Origin: DASZHJ01 sp035517495
GTDB taxonomy: Bacteria; Pseudomonadota; Alphaproteobacteria; ATCC43930; CGMCC-115725
Direction: 5' to 3'
Assembly (NCBI GenBank): GCA_035517495.1
Contig: DATIYT010000055.1
Location: forward strand, 8,872 to 72,871
DNA: 64,000 nt
Positions 34,191-42,571 of this stretch are shown piece after piece. The number at the start of each line of letters is the position of its first letter. The first letter of the stretch is position 1. The notes below the pieces were generated by a model. The model made no database searches, was not told the origin of the DNA, and worked only from the letters and a program-made list of their open reading frames with translations. A program made the translations under genes and the position numbers.

Positions 34191-35726
34191 CGTATAGAGC
34201 ACCAGCAGCACCGCTTGCCGGCCCGCGAGATCCTCGAGCCGCTCCTGTCCGGCCTCGCCGCGCTCGAAGCTGAAGGCTGGTGCGGGCACGCGTTGCTGAG
34301 GATCGATGCTCGGGCCCAAATTCTTGGCCGCGACCGAATCCGAGAGCGCACGTAGATAGGCTACGAGGTCCCAGGCCTGTTCCTCGCTCAGCAAGTCCGC
34401 GAAGGCCGGCATCGCGCCCTCGCCTTTGCCATGGCGCACCCACCAGAACAGCGAGCCGTCGCTGTGGTGCGCCACGTGGACGCGCGCGAGATCGGCGGGC
34501 TTGACCGCGAGCTGGGGGGCATTGGCGCCGTCGCCGTAGCCGTAGCGGCCATGGCATTGCGCGCAATTGTCGCGATAAAGCGGCGCCCCCGCCGCGATCG
34601 TCTCGACATCGAAGGGGAGCGGCGAGCTTTGATACATGGTCGGCTGGGCATCGATCGAGAGCGCATCGCCCGCGATGAGCAAGCCCAGCGCGAGCGCCGG
34701 CAGTCCGAGCGCGAACCAGCGCCAGCGCGCGCGCATCACGGCGACCAGCAGCGCGGCAATGCCCAAGGAAGCGAGCGCCGCCGCGGCACCGGTGAGCACC
34801 TGCACACCTGGCTTGCCGCCGATCGCCGCGAGCGTCCAGGTCACGGGAAACGGCCATATGGGTTGATCGTGCGCTGCCGGCACGCCGATCCCGAGTGCCC
34901 CCACATCGACCAGGATCATCAATCCGAGGGCCGCTTCGACGAGGGCGCTGCGCATCAGTCGTCTCGCGGCCTCGCGCCCATGCACGGTCGCCAAGGCGGG
35001 AGTGAGGCGTTGGCGATTGATGGCCGCGAGCGCCACCATCACCAGGAACAGCACGATCTTGATCGACAGGAGCTGCCCATAGGGCGTGCCAATAAGGCCC
35101 GGTATCGTGCCGACCAGGCCCCAGGCGCGGATTCCGCCGGTGAGCAGGAGTGCGCCGACGCAGATCAATCCGAGCGGCGAGAAGCGGCGCGCCGCTCGCG
35201 CCGCTTCCGCGAGCGCGGCATTCGTGCCCGCGCGCGTGGCGTTGCACAGCAACGCAAACGGCAACAGCGCACCGAGCCAGAGCGAAGCCGCGGTCAGGTG
35301 CACCATATCGAGGGCGAGCCCGCGCGCACCCTCGGCGGCGGCGTGGCCCGAGAAGGCGAGGCTCGCCGCGGCACCGATACCCAGCGCCGCGGCCACGATC
35401 AGCATCCCCCGGCCACGCGCGCAAAGGATGGCGGCGAGCCAGAGCGCCAGCAACACCAGCCGCACGGACCAGGCATGGCCAAATTCGGTCGCGCTTAGAA
35501 CCCGAAGTGCCAGGCCCGGCGTCGGCGCGCCGCCCGCGATGCGCGCCGTCTCGAACCAGAGCCAAAGCAGCGCCGAGATCAGCGCCAGTGCCGCGGCGGC
35601 GGCGATCGCTCGGCGATGGCGCACTCTGCTCGCGCCCAGCAGCAAGGTGTCGAATGCAAGCGCGCCCGCCGCGAACAGCGTGCTCGCATAGTGCACCGCG
35701 CGGATCGCGACCATGGGATCGCTCAT
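33834..35726 (-). CDS. CopD-cytochrome c-redoxin fusion protein
   Basis: 630 aa from the ATG complementary to 35724-35726, which shares bases with the copC stop. Residues 5-355 are about eight membrane helices of the CopD type, with His residues at H84, H129 and H143. Residues 374-460 are a cytochrome c domain (CAQCH at 388-392, distal Met in GAMPAF). Residues 465-615 resemble a TlpA/redoxin fold but lack the CXXC motif. The tail ends MHHH. It probably imports or oxidises copper at the inner membrane. An ORF start at 36194 only reads through copC in another frame and is rejected. Confidence 0.85.
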   Translation of the reverse strand: MSDPMVAIRAVHYASTLFAAGALAFDTLLLGASRVRHRRAIAAAAALALISALLWLWFETARIAGGAPTPGLALRVLSATEFGHAWSVRLVLLALWLAAILCARGRGMLIVAAALGIGAAASLAFSGHAAAEGARGLALDMVHLTAASLWLGALLPFALLCNATRAGTNAALAEAARAARRFSPLGLICVGALLLTGGIRAWGLVGTIPGLIGTPYGQLLSIKIVLFLVMVALAAINRQRLTPALATVHGREAARRLMRSALVEAALGLMILVDVGALGIGVPAAHDQPIWPFPVTWTLAAIGGKPGVQVLTGAAAALASLGIAALLVAVMRARWRWFALGLPALALGLLIAGDALSIDAQPTMYQSSPLPFDVETIAAGAPLYRDNCAQCHGRYGYGDGANAPQLAVKPADLARVHVAHHSDGSLFWWVRHGKGEGAMPAFADLLSEEQAWDLVAYLRALSDSVAAKNLGPSIDPQQRVPAPAFSFERGEAGQERLEDLAGRQAVLLVLYTLPESAPRLAALADAAPALEAAGLAVVALPLGDQAEGTGSISTPADPDLTEVYALFRRLDAEDTFPKTAPSEFLIDRWGYLRARFLDGATASPDQLRAMVAAMAQEPQPPPANAAMHHH

Positions 35727-36085
35727 GGCGCGACCTCGAAACCGAAGCCGCCGGTGGTGGTGTGCGTGTCCACGGACAGCGCCCGCCATTTGACGCGATA
35801 GCGCCCCGGTGCGAGTGGTTTCAGCGGCACGATCATGACCTGGCCGTCGCCGGGATCGAGATGGGCCGGACCCGCGACAACGCTGGTACCGGCGGCATCG
35901 GTCACCTCGACCGTGCTGAAGGCGCCTTCCAGCGCTTCGGTGAACCAGAGCCGCAGCTCGGTCGGCGGCTGATGTACCGTGCTGCCGACCGCCGGGCTCG
36001 CCCGCTGCAGGAACGCATGAGCATGCGCTGCCGGCACCCCCTGCAGGAGCGCCCACAACAGCGACAGGAGAAAAGTCGCGCGCAT
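35723..36085 (-). CDS. copC: CopC, periplasmic copper-binding protein
   Basis: 120 aa with a signal peptide cleaved after AHA, exposing an N-terminal His that acts as the copper(II) ligand (HAFLQRASP). The D-x-H pair of the Cu(II) site is in VDTHTTTGGF, and the rest is a cupredoxin-like beta barrel (ELRLWFTEALEG, YRVKWRALS). It delivers copper to CopD. Its stop overlaps the copD start (ATGA), and the outer-membrane gene ends 2 bp before its start, so all three are one operon. Confidence 0.92.
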   Translation of the reverse strand: MRATFLLSLLWALLQGVPAAHAHAFLQRASPAVGSTVHQPPTELRLWFTEALEGAFSTVEVTDAAGTSVVAGPAHLDPGDGQVMIVPLKPLAPGRYRVKWRALSVDTHTTTGGFGFEVAP

Positions 36086-36087
36086 GG

Positions 36088-36999
36088 TCAGAACTCGAAC
36101 AGCGGCTTACCCAGAGAATTGGGAAAGATATCGTCCAGGAACAGATGGAACTGGACGATGAACCCCGTTCCCTGAGATTGCCGCGTGGCGCCATTGCCTG
36201 GGATTATCGCCTCGGCACCAAGCTGCCAGCTATCGGCCTCGTAAAAGAGCCCGGGCGCGATGGTGCCGGTGGTGGCGCCGCCGCTCTGCGGCTTGGCATA
36301 GACGAATTCCACCAGCGGGATCAGGTGGCCGAAGAATTCCGGCATATCGAGAGCCTTCACGTGCTGGACCAGATAGGGAAGCGAGTATTGCAGCGACGCC
36401 GCGTAATTCCATTGATTTGGGCTTATGTGCGCTGCGTCCGAGAATTGGTAGCTGAATTCGCCGGTGACCGCGAAGGGCCGCAGGTAGTCGAAGGGAAGGT
36501 CTCCCAATCCTTTGCCGATGTAGATGGTGGGTGCGGTATTGCCGACCGGATCAACCGCGCCGGCGTTCACCAAATGCCGCGCGCCGGTGCCGCCGAATTC
36601 ATGGATGACGCCCAACGAAACCATGAACTCATGGCTCTCCCAACAGGGAAGCTGGCCCTTGACGGTCAGTGTAACGTTGTCCCAGCCGCCGAGATTTTGC
36701 CCGGCGCCGCGCTGAAAGATGTAGTCGCCGTTGATGGCGATGCCGGCATTCGGAACGATCGTCTTGTCCCACTCGAATCCATAGTCTGTCCTTGAGCCCG
36801 AGGGGTTGCCGCCCGAGGGCGGGATGGGCGTGTACTGGATCGTCGGCAGCGACAGCTCGTCGTTGAAGCCGGGGTCGTCCATGGTCAGGGTCGGCGGGAA
36901 TACGCGGTCGCCGCACACCGCGTGTGCATGCGCGAGCGCCGGAAGGGCGAGTGTGAGGAGGGCGGCAAGTGCCGCCCCGCTCCTGGGAGAGCGTGGCAT
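36088..36999 (-). CDS. Outer-membrane beta-barrel protein of the copper operon
   Basis: 303 aa with a signal peptide (ALAHA) followed by a beta-rich sequence: alternating aromatic strands, GDYIFQRGAGQNLGGWDNVT, and a C-terminal Phe, the usual barrel signature. The pattern recalls the MetA-pathway/transporter-type outer-membrane proteins found beside copC/copD in metagenomic alphaproteobacteria. It probably provides a porin or copper passage across the outer membrane. It ends 2 bp before copC. Function is inferred from context only. Confidence 0.72.
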   Translation of the reverse strand: MPRSPRSGAALAALLTLALPALAHAHAVCGDRVFPPTLTMDDPGFNDELSLPTIQYTPIPPSGGNPSGSRTDYGFEWDKTIVPNAGIAINGDYIFQRGAGQNLGGWDNVTLTVKGQLPCWESHEFMVSLGVIHEFGGTGARHLVNAGAVDPVGNTAPTIYIGKGLGDLPFDYLRPFAVTGEFSYQFSDAAHISPNQWNYAASLQYSLPYLVQHVKALDMPEFFGHLIPLVEFVYAKPQSGGATTGTIAPGLFYEADSWQLGAEAIIPGNGATRQSQGTGFIVQFHLFLDDIFPNSLGKPLFEF

Positions 37000-37058
37000 C
37001 GGAGAGTCTCCGCTGATTGAGATGAGTGAACGAGGCCCGGGTTACCGGGCCGATGCGA

Positions 37059-37463
37059 TTAGACGGAGTGGGGCGGCGCGCGAGGCGCGTAGGGTGTGCG
37101 TGACTCGCCGTTGCGGGCGAGAGCGTCATGCCGGATGTGGACCGGCAGCGCCTGTGCCTTGGGTTCGGCCAGCGGCGCCGGCGTCGGCAGCAAAGTTGCC
37201 GCCGCCGCCGTCGAGACCGAGCCGCAGATCGGGCAGGTGTTGTCGTGGTGGTGGCCGCCAGGATGGCGCTCGCTCGAATTGCCTGCCGTGCCCGCATCAG
37301 CGAGCGAAGACGGAGCGTGGCAGAGAGTTGCGGCTTCAGTCGCGGTGATCGCGTCCATCGCGGCGCGGACGATGTCGCCGGCGATATGGATTGGCAGATA
37401 CAGCGAAACCGCGACGGCAACGATGCCGAGCGCCGTTCCGATCCGTCTGCCCCAAGACCGCAT
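37059..37463 (-). CDS. DUF2946-like small cysteine/histidine-rich protein
   Basis: 134 aa from the ATG complementary to 37461-37463, behind GGAGGG; an upstream start at 37490 is less likely. An N-terminal signal-type helix (AVAVSLYLPIHIAGDI) precedes a His-rich, Cys-containing core: ERHPGGHHHDNTCPICGSV. The CPIC motif and His run can bind metal. It is upstream of the outer-membrane protein, copC and copD on the same strand (59 bp gap), and is probably the first gene of the copper operon. DUF2946 membership is tentative. Confidence 0.65.
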   Translation of the reverse strand: MRSWGRRIGTALGIVAVAVSLYLPIHIAGDIVRAAMDAITATEAATLCHAPSSLADAGTAGNSSERHPGGHHHDNTCPICGSVSTAAAATLLPTPAPLAEPKAQALPVHIRHDALARNGESRTPYAPRAPPHSV

Positions 37464-37790
37464 CGCCCGTCCCTCCAGCCATTCCCACATTAGACCGCGA
37501 CGGGCGCCGATGTATTCACTTTTCGCTCATCGATCGAAGGTCAGTCCGTCGCTCGTGTTCAAGACGCAAATAATGTCTCTAAAAATGAGTACCATTATTT
37601 TGTCACATCGCTTGACACACCCGTTTATTCACCCGCATTGCAGTATAGGTTTCTCGAACTTGGCTATAGGCCGGAGAAAGCACAATATTAAATAAAAATA
37701 GGTCCGTACAGGCGCTCAATAATTATTAACGGGGTGGCTTTGCCCCGTTCGGTGAACCTTTCGGCGGAGCGAACGAGGGGAGTACTGCAA
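37464..37790. other. Intergenic AT-rich region between divergent genes
   Basis: The stretch from 37540 to 37740 is clearly richer in A and T than the surroundings (for example TTATTTTGTCACATCGCTTG and AATATTAAATAAAAATAGG). It must hold the promoters of the copper operon (leftward) and of the di-heme oxidoreductase (rightward). I find no gene in it and cannot assign a specific operator. Confidence 0.4.
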
Positions 37791-39206
37791 ATGACGTCGT
37801 CCAGAACGTCGCGGCGGATTGCGCCGCGCCACAGCGCGCGAAAACTCGCCGGCCTCATGGTGCTGGCGGCACCCTTTCTCGCCGTCACGAGCCATGCTCA
37901 GGCACCGCAAGCAACTCCGTCTCCGCAAGGGCCTCAGTCCCGGATCGCTGATCCGGGACCGCGCGGCGGCCCGCCCGATGCAGGGGGGCCGCTGAGCGGC
38001 CTCGGCACGCTCGACCTCAATCTCTTCAATGCCGCGAAGGTTCGGTTCCAGGAAATTGATTCGGTCTCCGGCGGGATCTCCGGAGAAACAGGGGTCGGCC
38101 TCGGCCCACGCTTCAATCTCAACGGCTGCGCCGGCTGCCACGCGCAGCCGACCATCGGCGGCACCAGTCCCGCCACCAACCCCGAGTTCGCGGTTGCGAC
38201 CCTCGACGGAGCCAAGAATACGATTCCTTCCTTCATCAGCTTGCACGGGCCGGTGCGGGAAGCTCGTTTCGTACTCAACCCCGACGGCACGCCCGATGGC
38301 GGCGTGCACAACCTTTTCGTCATCACCGGGCGCAGCGATGCCACCGGCTGCAACATCCAGCAGCCCGACTTTGCCGACGCGCTGCGTCAGAACAACGTGA
38401 TCTTCCGCATTCCCACACCGACCTTCGGGCTTGGTCTCGTGGAGAACGTCCCCGACAGCAATCTGATCAACGCCGTCAATAGCGAGGCCGGGCTGCGCCA
38501 ATCCTTGGGCATCTCCGGGCAATTCAATCGCAGCGGCAACGACGGCACCATCACCCGCTTCGGCTGGAAAGCGCAGAATAAGTCGCTGCTGATGTTCGCG
38601 GGCGAGGCATACAACGTCGAGCAAGGCGTCACCAACGAACTGTTTCCGGACGAGCGCGAAACCAACGCCAATTGCCAGTTCAATGCGCTGCCCGAGGACA
38701 GCACCAACGTAACGCTCACGACGGAGAGCAACAGCCCGGCCTCCGACTATTCGTCCGACATCGTGAATTTTGCGGCGTTCATGCGGCTTTCGGCGCCGCC
38801 GGCCCCGGCACCCGCCGCCCCCGTGACCACGGCGGGCCGCGGCGTGTTTCTCGGCATCGGCTGCAACGGTTGCCACGTGGTGCAACAGACGACGGCGGTC
38901 TCGACCTTCACCAACCAGGCGACGACGTTCCAGCCCTTCAGCGATTTCGCGGTCCATTCCATGGGGCAAGGGCTCGCCGACGGCATTACGCAAGGCAACG
39001 CCGGCGGCAACCAGTTCCGCACGGCACCGCTCTGGGGCCTCGGTCAGCGCTTGTTCCTGCTGCATGACGGGCGCACCAGCGATCTGATCGTGGCAATCGA
39101 GGCCCATGCCAGCAACGGCTCGGAGGCCAATCAAGTGATCGCGAATTTCAACATGCTGCCGGCGGTGCAGAAGCAGGCGCTGCTCGATTTCCTGCGCTCG
39201 CTGTGA
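37791..39206 (+). CDS. Di-heme oxidoreductase (DHOR/YHT family), periplasmic
   Basis: 471 aa from the ATG at 37791, behind GAGGGGAG. A signal-type helix ends near SHAQ. Two c-type heme sites are present: CAGCH at 113-117 and CNGCH at 358-362. This architecture matches the DHOR family (PF06537), thiol oxidoreductase-like proteins of the periplasm that often sit near metal homeostasis genes. An upstream start at 37734 adds a basic leader. Adjacency to the copper operon suggests a joint role in redox handling of metals, which is inference. Confidence 0.83.
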   Translation: MTSSRTSRRIAPRHSARKLAGLMVLAAPFLAVTSHAQAPQATPSPQGPQSRIADPGPRGGPPDAGGPLSGLGTLDLNLFNAAKVRFQEIDSVSGGISGETGVGLGPRFNLNGCAGCHAQPTIGGTSPATNPEFAVATLDGAKNTIPSFISLHGPVREARFVLNPDGTPDGGVHNLFVITGRSDATGCNIQQPDFADALRQNNVIFRIPTPTFGLGLVENVPDSNLINAVNSEAGLRQSLGISGQFNRSGNDGTITRFGWKAQNKSLLMFAGEAYNVEQGVTNELFPDERETNANCQFNALPEDSTNVTLTTESNSPASDYSSDIVNFAAFMRLSAPPAPAPAAPVTTAGRGVFLGIGCNGCHVVQQTTAVSTFTNQATTFQPFSDFAVHSMGQGLADGITQGNAGGNQFRTAPLWGLGQRLFLLHDGRTSDLIVAIEAHASNGSEANQVIANFNMLPAVQKQALLDFLRSL

Positions 39207-39237
39207 GCGCGATTAGGATCGACCGCAGATCCGTTGC

Positions 39238-40095
39238 TTGAGCGTTGGTTTGCGCGTAACCAAGGTACTCGCGGCGGTGGTGCTGTTCGCGGGCGCGGCG
39301 GCGCTCGCCGCTCCGGCGCCGGGGGCGGCCGCTAGAGACGCCGATCCCGAAGATGGTGGCGTGCGCGACGGCGTTTACGAGAACGCCTATTTCGGGCTTT
39401 CACTGCCGTTGGCGGATGGCTGGGCCAAGGGGCTCGATGGCCCCTTGCCCTCGACCCGCGGCTACTATGTGCTGGCGAACCTCACCCCCGCCGACGCGTC
39501 GACGGCGACGATGCTCATCGCCGCGCAGGACTTGTTCTTCGAGCCGAAGCCCGTGGCTAACGCAGCCGAGGCCGTCCAGCGCTTTGCCGGAAGTGTCGGC
39601 CCCGCAAGCGGCTTGACGCTCTCGGAACCGCCGCGGCAGGTCATGATTGCGAGCCTCGTCTTCAGCCGCGTCGATTATGAAGGGGCAGGCCTCTATCACA
39701 TGCTGCTCGCAACCGATCGGCGCTGCCACGTGCTGAGCTTTGCGCTGACCGCGCGCGATCCGGATGCGCTCGATCGCCTCGCCCGGAGCCTCAAGGACGC
39801 GCGCTGGACGGACGCGGCGGATGAATCCGTGCCGCTTTGCGTGCGAGAGCAACCGGCAGCCGCACGCCGCGCCCGCGCACTCTCCGAAGCGCTTGCCCCA
39901 AGTGCCGAGCCGGTGCCGGTGCGGCTCATCATCGCGGCGGACGGACGGGTGCGGCACGTCCATGTGATCAGCGCGCCACAGGCGACGGCCGAGCTGCTGA
40001 CCCTGACGCTCGCCCGTTGGGCGTTCGACCCCTATCTGAGCGACGGGCAGCCGATCGCGATCGAAACCGGGGTCATGATCGGCCCGTCGCGCTGA
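39238..40095 (+). CDS. Secreted protein of unknown function with TonB-C-like end
   Basis: 285 aa starting with TTG. An N-terminal signal peptide (cleaved after ALAA) is followed by an unfamiliar 160-residue region (YENAYFGLSLPLADGW and similar). The last 60 residues, with VRLIIAADGRVRHVHVISAP and ARWAFDPYLSDGQP, look like a TonB C-terminal-type fold. It lies 31 bp after the di-heme oxidoreductase and probably belongs to the same transcript. No function is assigned. The start is uncertain because no ATG lies near the signal peptide. Confidence 0.65.
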   Translation: MSVGLRVTKVLAAVVLFAGAAALAAPAPGAAARDADPEDGGVRDGVYENAYFGLSLPLADGWAKGLDGPLPSTRGYYVLANLTPADASTATMLIAAQDLFFEPKPVANAAEAVQRFAGSVGPASGLTLSEPPRQVMIASLVFSRVDYEGAGLYHMLLATDRRCHVLSFALTARDPDALDRLARSLKDARWTDAADESVPLCVREQPAAARRARALSEALAPSAEPVPVRLIIAADGRVRHVHVISAPQATAELLTLTLARWAFDPYLSDGQPIAIETGVMIGPSR

Positions 40096-40233
40096 TCGCC
40101 CTGCGCTCGGCGCCGCGGGCCGGCGCGCCGACCGGCTTTGCGCTCCCTGGGGCGCTCCACTAAACTGTCCAAAGAAATGTCATGGCGAACGCCATCGCGC
40201 GCTCTATGCGCCGGAAACTTATGGGGAAATGCC

Positions 40234-42513
40234 TTGTCGTCCGACACCACCGCGAACATCACCCGCATCACCGAGGAGCAAGCGCTCCGCTTCCACGCCG
40301 AGGGCCAGCCGGGGAAGCTCGCGATCGCACCGACCAAGGCGCTCGCGACCCAGCTCGATCTCTCGCTCGCCTATTCGCCGGGGGTGGCATTTCCCTGCCT
40401 TCACATCGAGAAGAACGCGGCTGCCGCCTATGACTACACGTCCAAAGGCAATCTGGTCGCGGTCATCTCCAACGGTACGGCGGTGCTGGGGCTGGGCGAT
40501 CTGGGGGCACTCGCCGCCAAGCCGGTGATGGAAGGAAAAGCGGTGCTGTTCAAGCGCTTCGCGGGTATCGACGCGGTCGATCTTGAGATCGACACCAAGG
40601 ACGTCGACGCCTTCGTCAACTGCGTGCGCTACCTGCACCCCTCCTTCGGCGGCATTAATCTCGAAGACATCAAGGCGCCCGAGTGCTTCGTCATCGAGCA
40701 GCGCCTGCGCGAGCTCCTGGATATCCCGGTGTTTCATGACGATCAGCACGGCACCGCCATCATTGCGACCGCGGCGCTGATCAATGCGTTGCACCTGACC
40801 GGGCGCGATCTGCGCGAGATCAAGATGGTGGTAAACGGCGCCGGCGCTGCGTCGATCGCCTGTGTCGAGCTGCTCAAGTCCATGGGGCTGCCCCATGACA
40901 ACGTGGTGCTCTGCGATACCAAGGGCGTGATCTACCAGGGCCGGACGGAGGGGATGAACCAGTGGAAATCGGCGCATGCGGTCAAGACCAAGAGGCGCAG
41001 CCTTGCCGACGCCATGGAGGGCGCCGACGTGTTCTTCGGACTTTCGGTCAAGGGCGCGGTTAGCCAGGCAATGGTGAAGTCGATGGCGGCCAAACCGATG
41101 ATCGCCGCCATGGCGAATCCCGATCCCGAGATATCGCCGGAGGAGGTGAAGGCGGTGCGCTCCGATGCCATCATCTGCACGGGGCGCTCCGATTATCCGA
41201 ATCAGATCAATAATGTGCTGGGCTTTCCCTATATTTTTAGGGGCGCACTCGACGTCCGCGCTTCCACCATCAACGATGCCATGAAGATCGCGGCCGCCGA
41301 GGCGCTTGCCATGCTTGCGCGCGAGGACGTGCCGGACGAGGTCGCCGCGGCCTATTCCGGAACCCGGCTGCAATACGGCCCCGAGTACATCGTCCCGACG
41401 CCGTTCGATCCGCGCCTCATTTGGGCGGTTCCCTCGGCAGTCGCCACGGCGGCGATGGCGAGTGGCGTGGCCCGCCGGCCGATCGCCGACATGGAAAGCT
41501 ATCGCACCGCGCTCAAGGGCCGCCTCGACCCGACGGCGGCCGCCTTGCAGCGCATCTTCGACGATGTCAGGCGGCATCCCAAGCGCGTGGTATTCGCGGA
41601 GGGCGAGGAAGAAGCGGTGATTCGCGCCGCGCTCGCGTTCCGTGCCAACGGCTATGGTTCGCCGGTGCTGATCGGCCGCGAGGAGCGCATCCGCGAGACC
41701 ATGCGGCAGATGGGGCTGCAGGCGCCGACCGACCTCGAGGTGCACAACGCGCGGCTCTCGAAATCGAACGCGACCTATCGCGATTTCCTGTACCGGAATT
41801 TGCAGCGGCATGGCTTCCTGGAGCGCGACTGCCAGCGCCTGGTCAACCAGGACCGCAATGTCTTCGCTGCCTGCATGGTCGCCTGCGGCGACGCCGACGC
41901 GCTGGTTACCGGTGCGACGCGCAGCTATTTCGACGCCTTCGAGCAAGTAAAGCGGGTGATCGGCGCCAAGCCCGGCCAACGCGTATTCGGCATTTCGATG
42001 CTGATCTCGCAGGGAAAGGCGGTGTTCATCGCCGATACGACCGCGCATTCGCAGCCGAGCGCGGAGGAACTGGCGGATATCGCCGTGCAGTCCGCGGCGA
42101 AGGCCCGCCAGATGGGGCAGGAGCCGCGCGTGGCCTTGCTCTCATTCTCAAATTTCGGGAATCCCGCGCGTCCCGAGGCGCAGCGCCTGCGGGAGGCCGT
42201 GTCAATCTTGGAGCGGCGCACGGTCGATTTCGAATTCGACGGCGAGATGAGCGCCGATGTCGCTCTCAACCACCGCCTCATGCGCTCGCGCTTTCCCTTC
42301 TGCCGCCTGAGCGGTCCGGCCAACGTGCTGGTGATGCCGGGCCTGCACTCCGCCAATTTGGGCTCGCAGCTTCTGGAGCAGTTGGGCGGAGGGGCACATG
42401 TGGGGCCGTTGATCATGGGGCTCAACAAGCCCGCGCAAATCGTCGAGCTGGGTGCCACCGTCTCCGACCTCGTCAACCTCGCGGCGCTCGCCGCGCACGA
42501 CGCGATCGGATGA
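40234..42513 (+). CDS. maeB: NADP-dependent malic enzyme with C-terminal phosphotransacetylase-like domain
   Basis: About 759 aa. The malic enzyme half begins with ITEEQALRFH and SLAYSPGVAFPCL. It contains KGNLVAVISNGTAVLGLGD, VFHDDQHGTAI and the NAD(P)-binding GAGAASIA. The C-terminal 320 residues are a phosphotransacetylase-like domain (TGATRSYFDAFEQVKRVIG). It oxidatively decarboxylates malate to pyruvate. The start is chosen as the TTG at 40234, with a GGGGAA just upstream; an ATG at 40177 would add 19 residues not seen in relatives. The pta-like domain is often regulatory. Confidence 0.93.
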   Translation: MSSDTTANITRITEEQALRFHAEGQPGKLAIAPTKALATQLDLSLAYSPGVAFPCLHIEKNAAAAYDYTSKGNLVAVISNGTAVLGLGDLGALAAKPVMEGKAVLFKRFAGIDAVDLEIDTKDVDAFVNCVRYLHPSFGGINLEDIKAPECFVIEQRLRELLDIPVFHDDQHGTAIIATAALINALHLTGRDLREIKMVVNGAGAASIACVELLKSMGLPHDNVVLCDTKGVIYQGRTEGMNQWKSAHAVKTKRRSLADAMEGADVFFGLSVKGAVSQAMVKSMAAKPMIAAMANPDPEISPEEVKAVRSDAIICTGRSDYPNQINNVLGFPYIFRGALDVRASTINDAMKIAAAEALAMLAREDVPDEVAAAYSGTRLQYGPEYIVPTPFDPRLIWAVPSAVATAAMASGVARRPIADMESYRTALKGRLDPTAAALQRIFDDVRRHPKRVVFAEGEEEAVIRAALAFRANGYGSPVLIGREERIRETMRQMGLQAPTDLEVHNARLSKSNATYRDFLYRNLQRHGFLERDCQRLVNQDRNVFAACMVACGDADALVTGATRSYFDAFEQVKRVIGAKPGQRVFGISMLISQGKAVFIADTTAHSQPSAEELADIAVQSAAKARQMGQEPRVALLSFSNFGNPARPEAQRLREAVSILERRTVDFEFDGEMSADVALNHRLMRSRFPFCRLSGPANVLVMPGLHSANLGSQLLEQLGGGAHVGPLIMGLNKPAQIVELGATVSDLVNLAALAAHDAIG

Positions 42514-42571
42514 GCCGCCAAACATCGTCCGCGGCGGCTGGCCGCGGCGGCGTGCTGCCGCAAACTCCCTC

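Noticed and set aside
34431..35498. Plus-strand open frame of 355 aa
   Set aside because: Antisense to the copD fusion gene; its Arg/Gln/Gly-rich translation has no family signature.
35727..36194. N-terminal extension of the copD frame to 36194
   Set aside because: The extra 156 codons are copC read in another frame. The ATGA overlap at 35723-35726 gives the usual CopD start MSDPMVAIR-type.
37716..39134. Minus-strand open frame of 472 aa
   Set aside because: Antisense to the di-heme oxidoreductase, which has both CXXCH motifs and a signal peptide. Composition of the minus frame is biased and unlike a protein.
40219..42048. Long minus-strand open frame (609 aa)
   Set aside because: It is antisense to maeB, whose domain motifs are complete in the plus frame. 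The minus frame has no recognisable domain and no ribosome-binding site.
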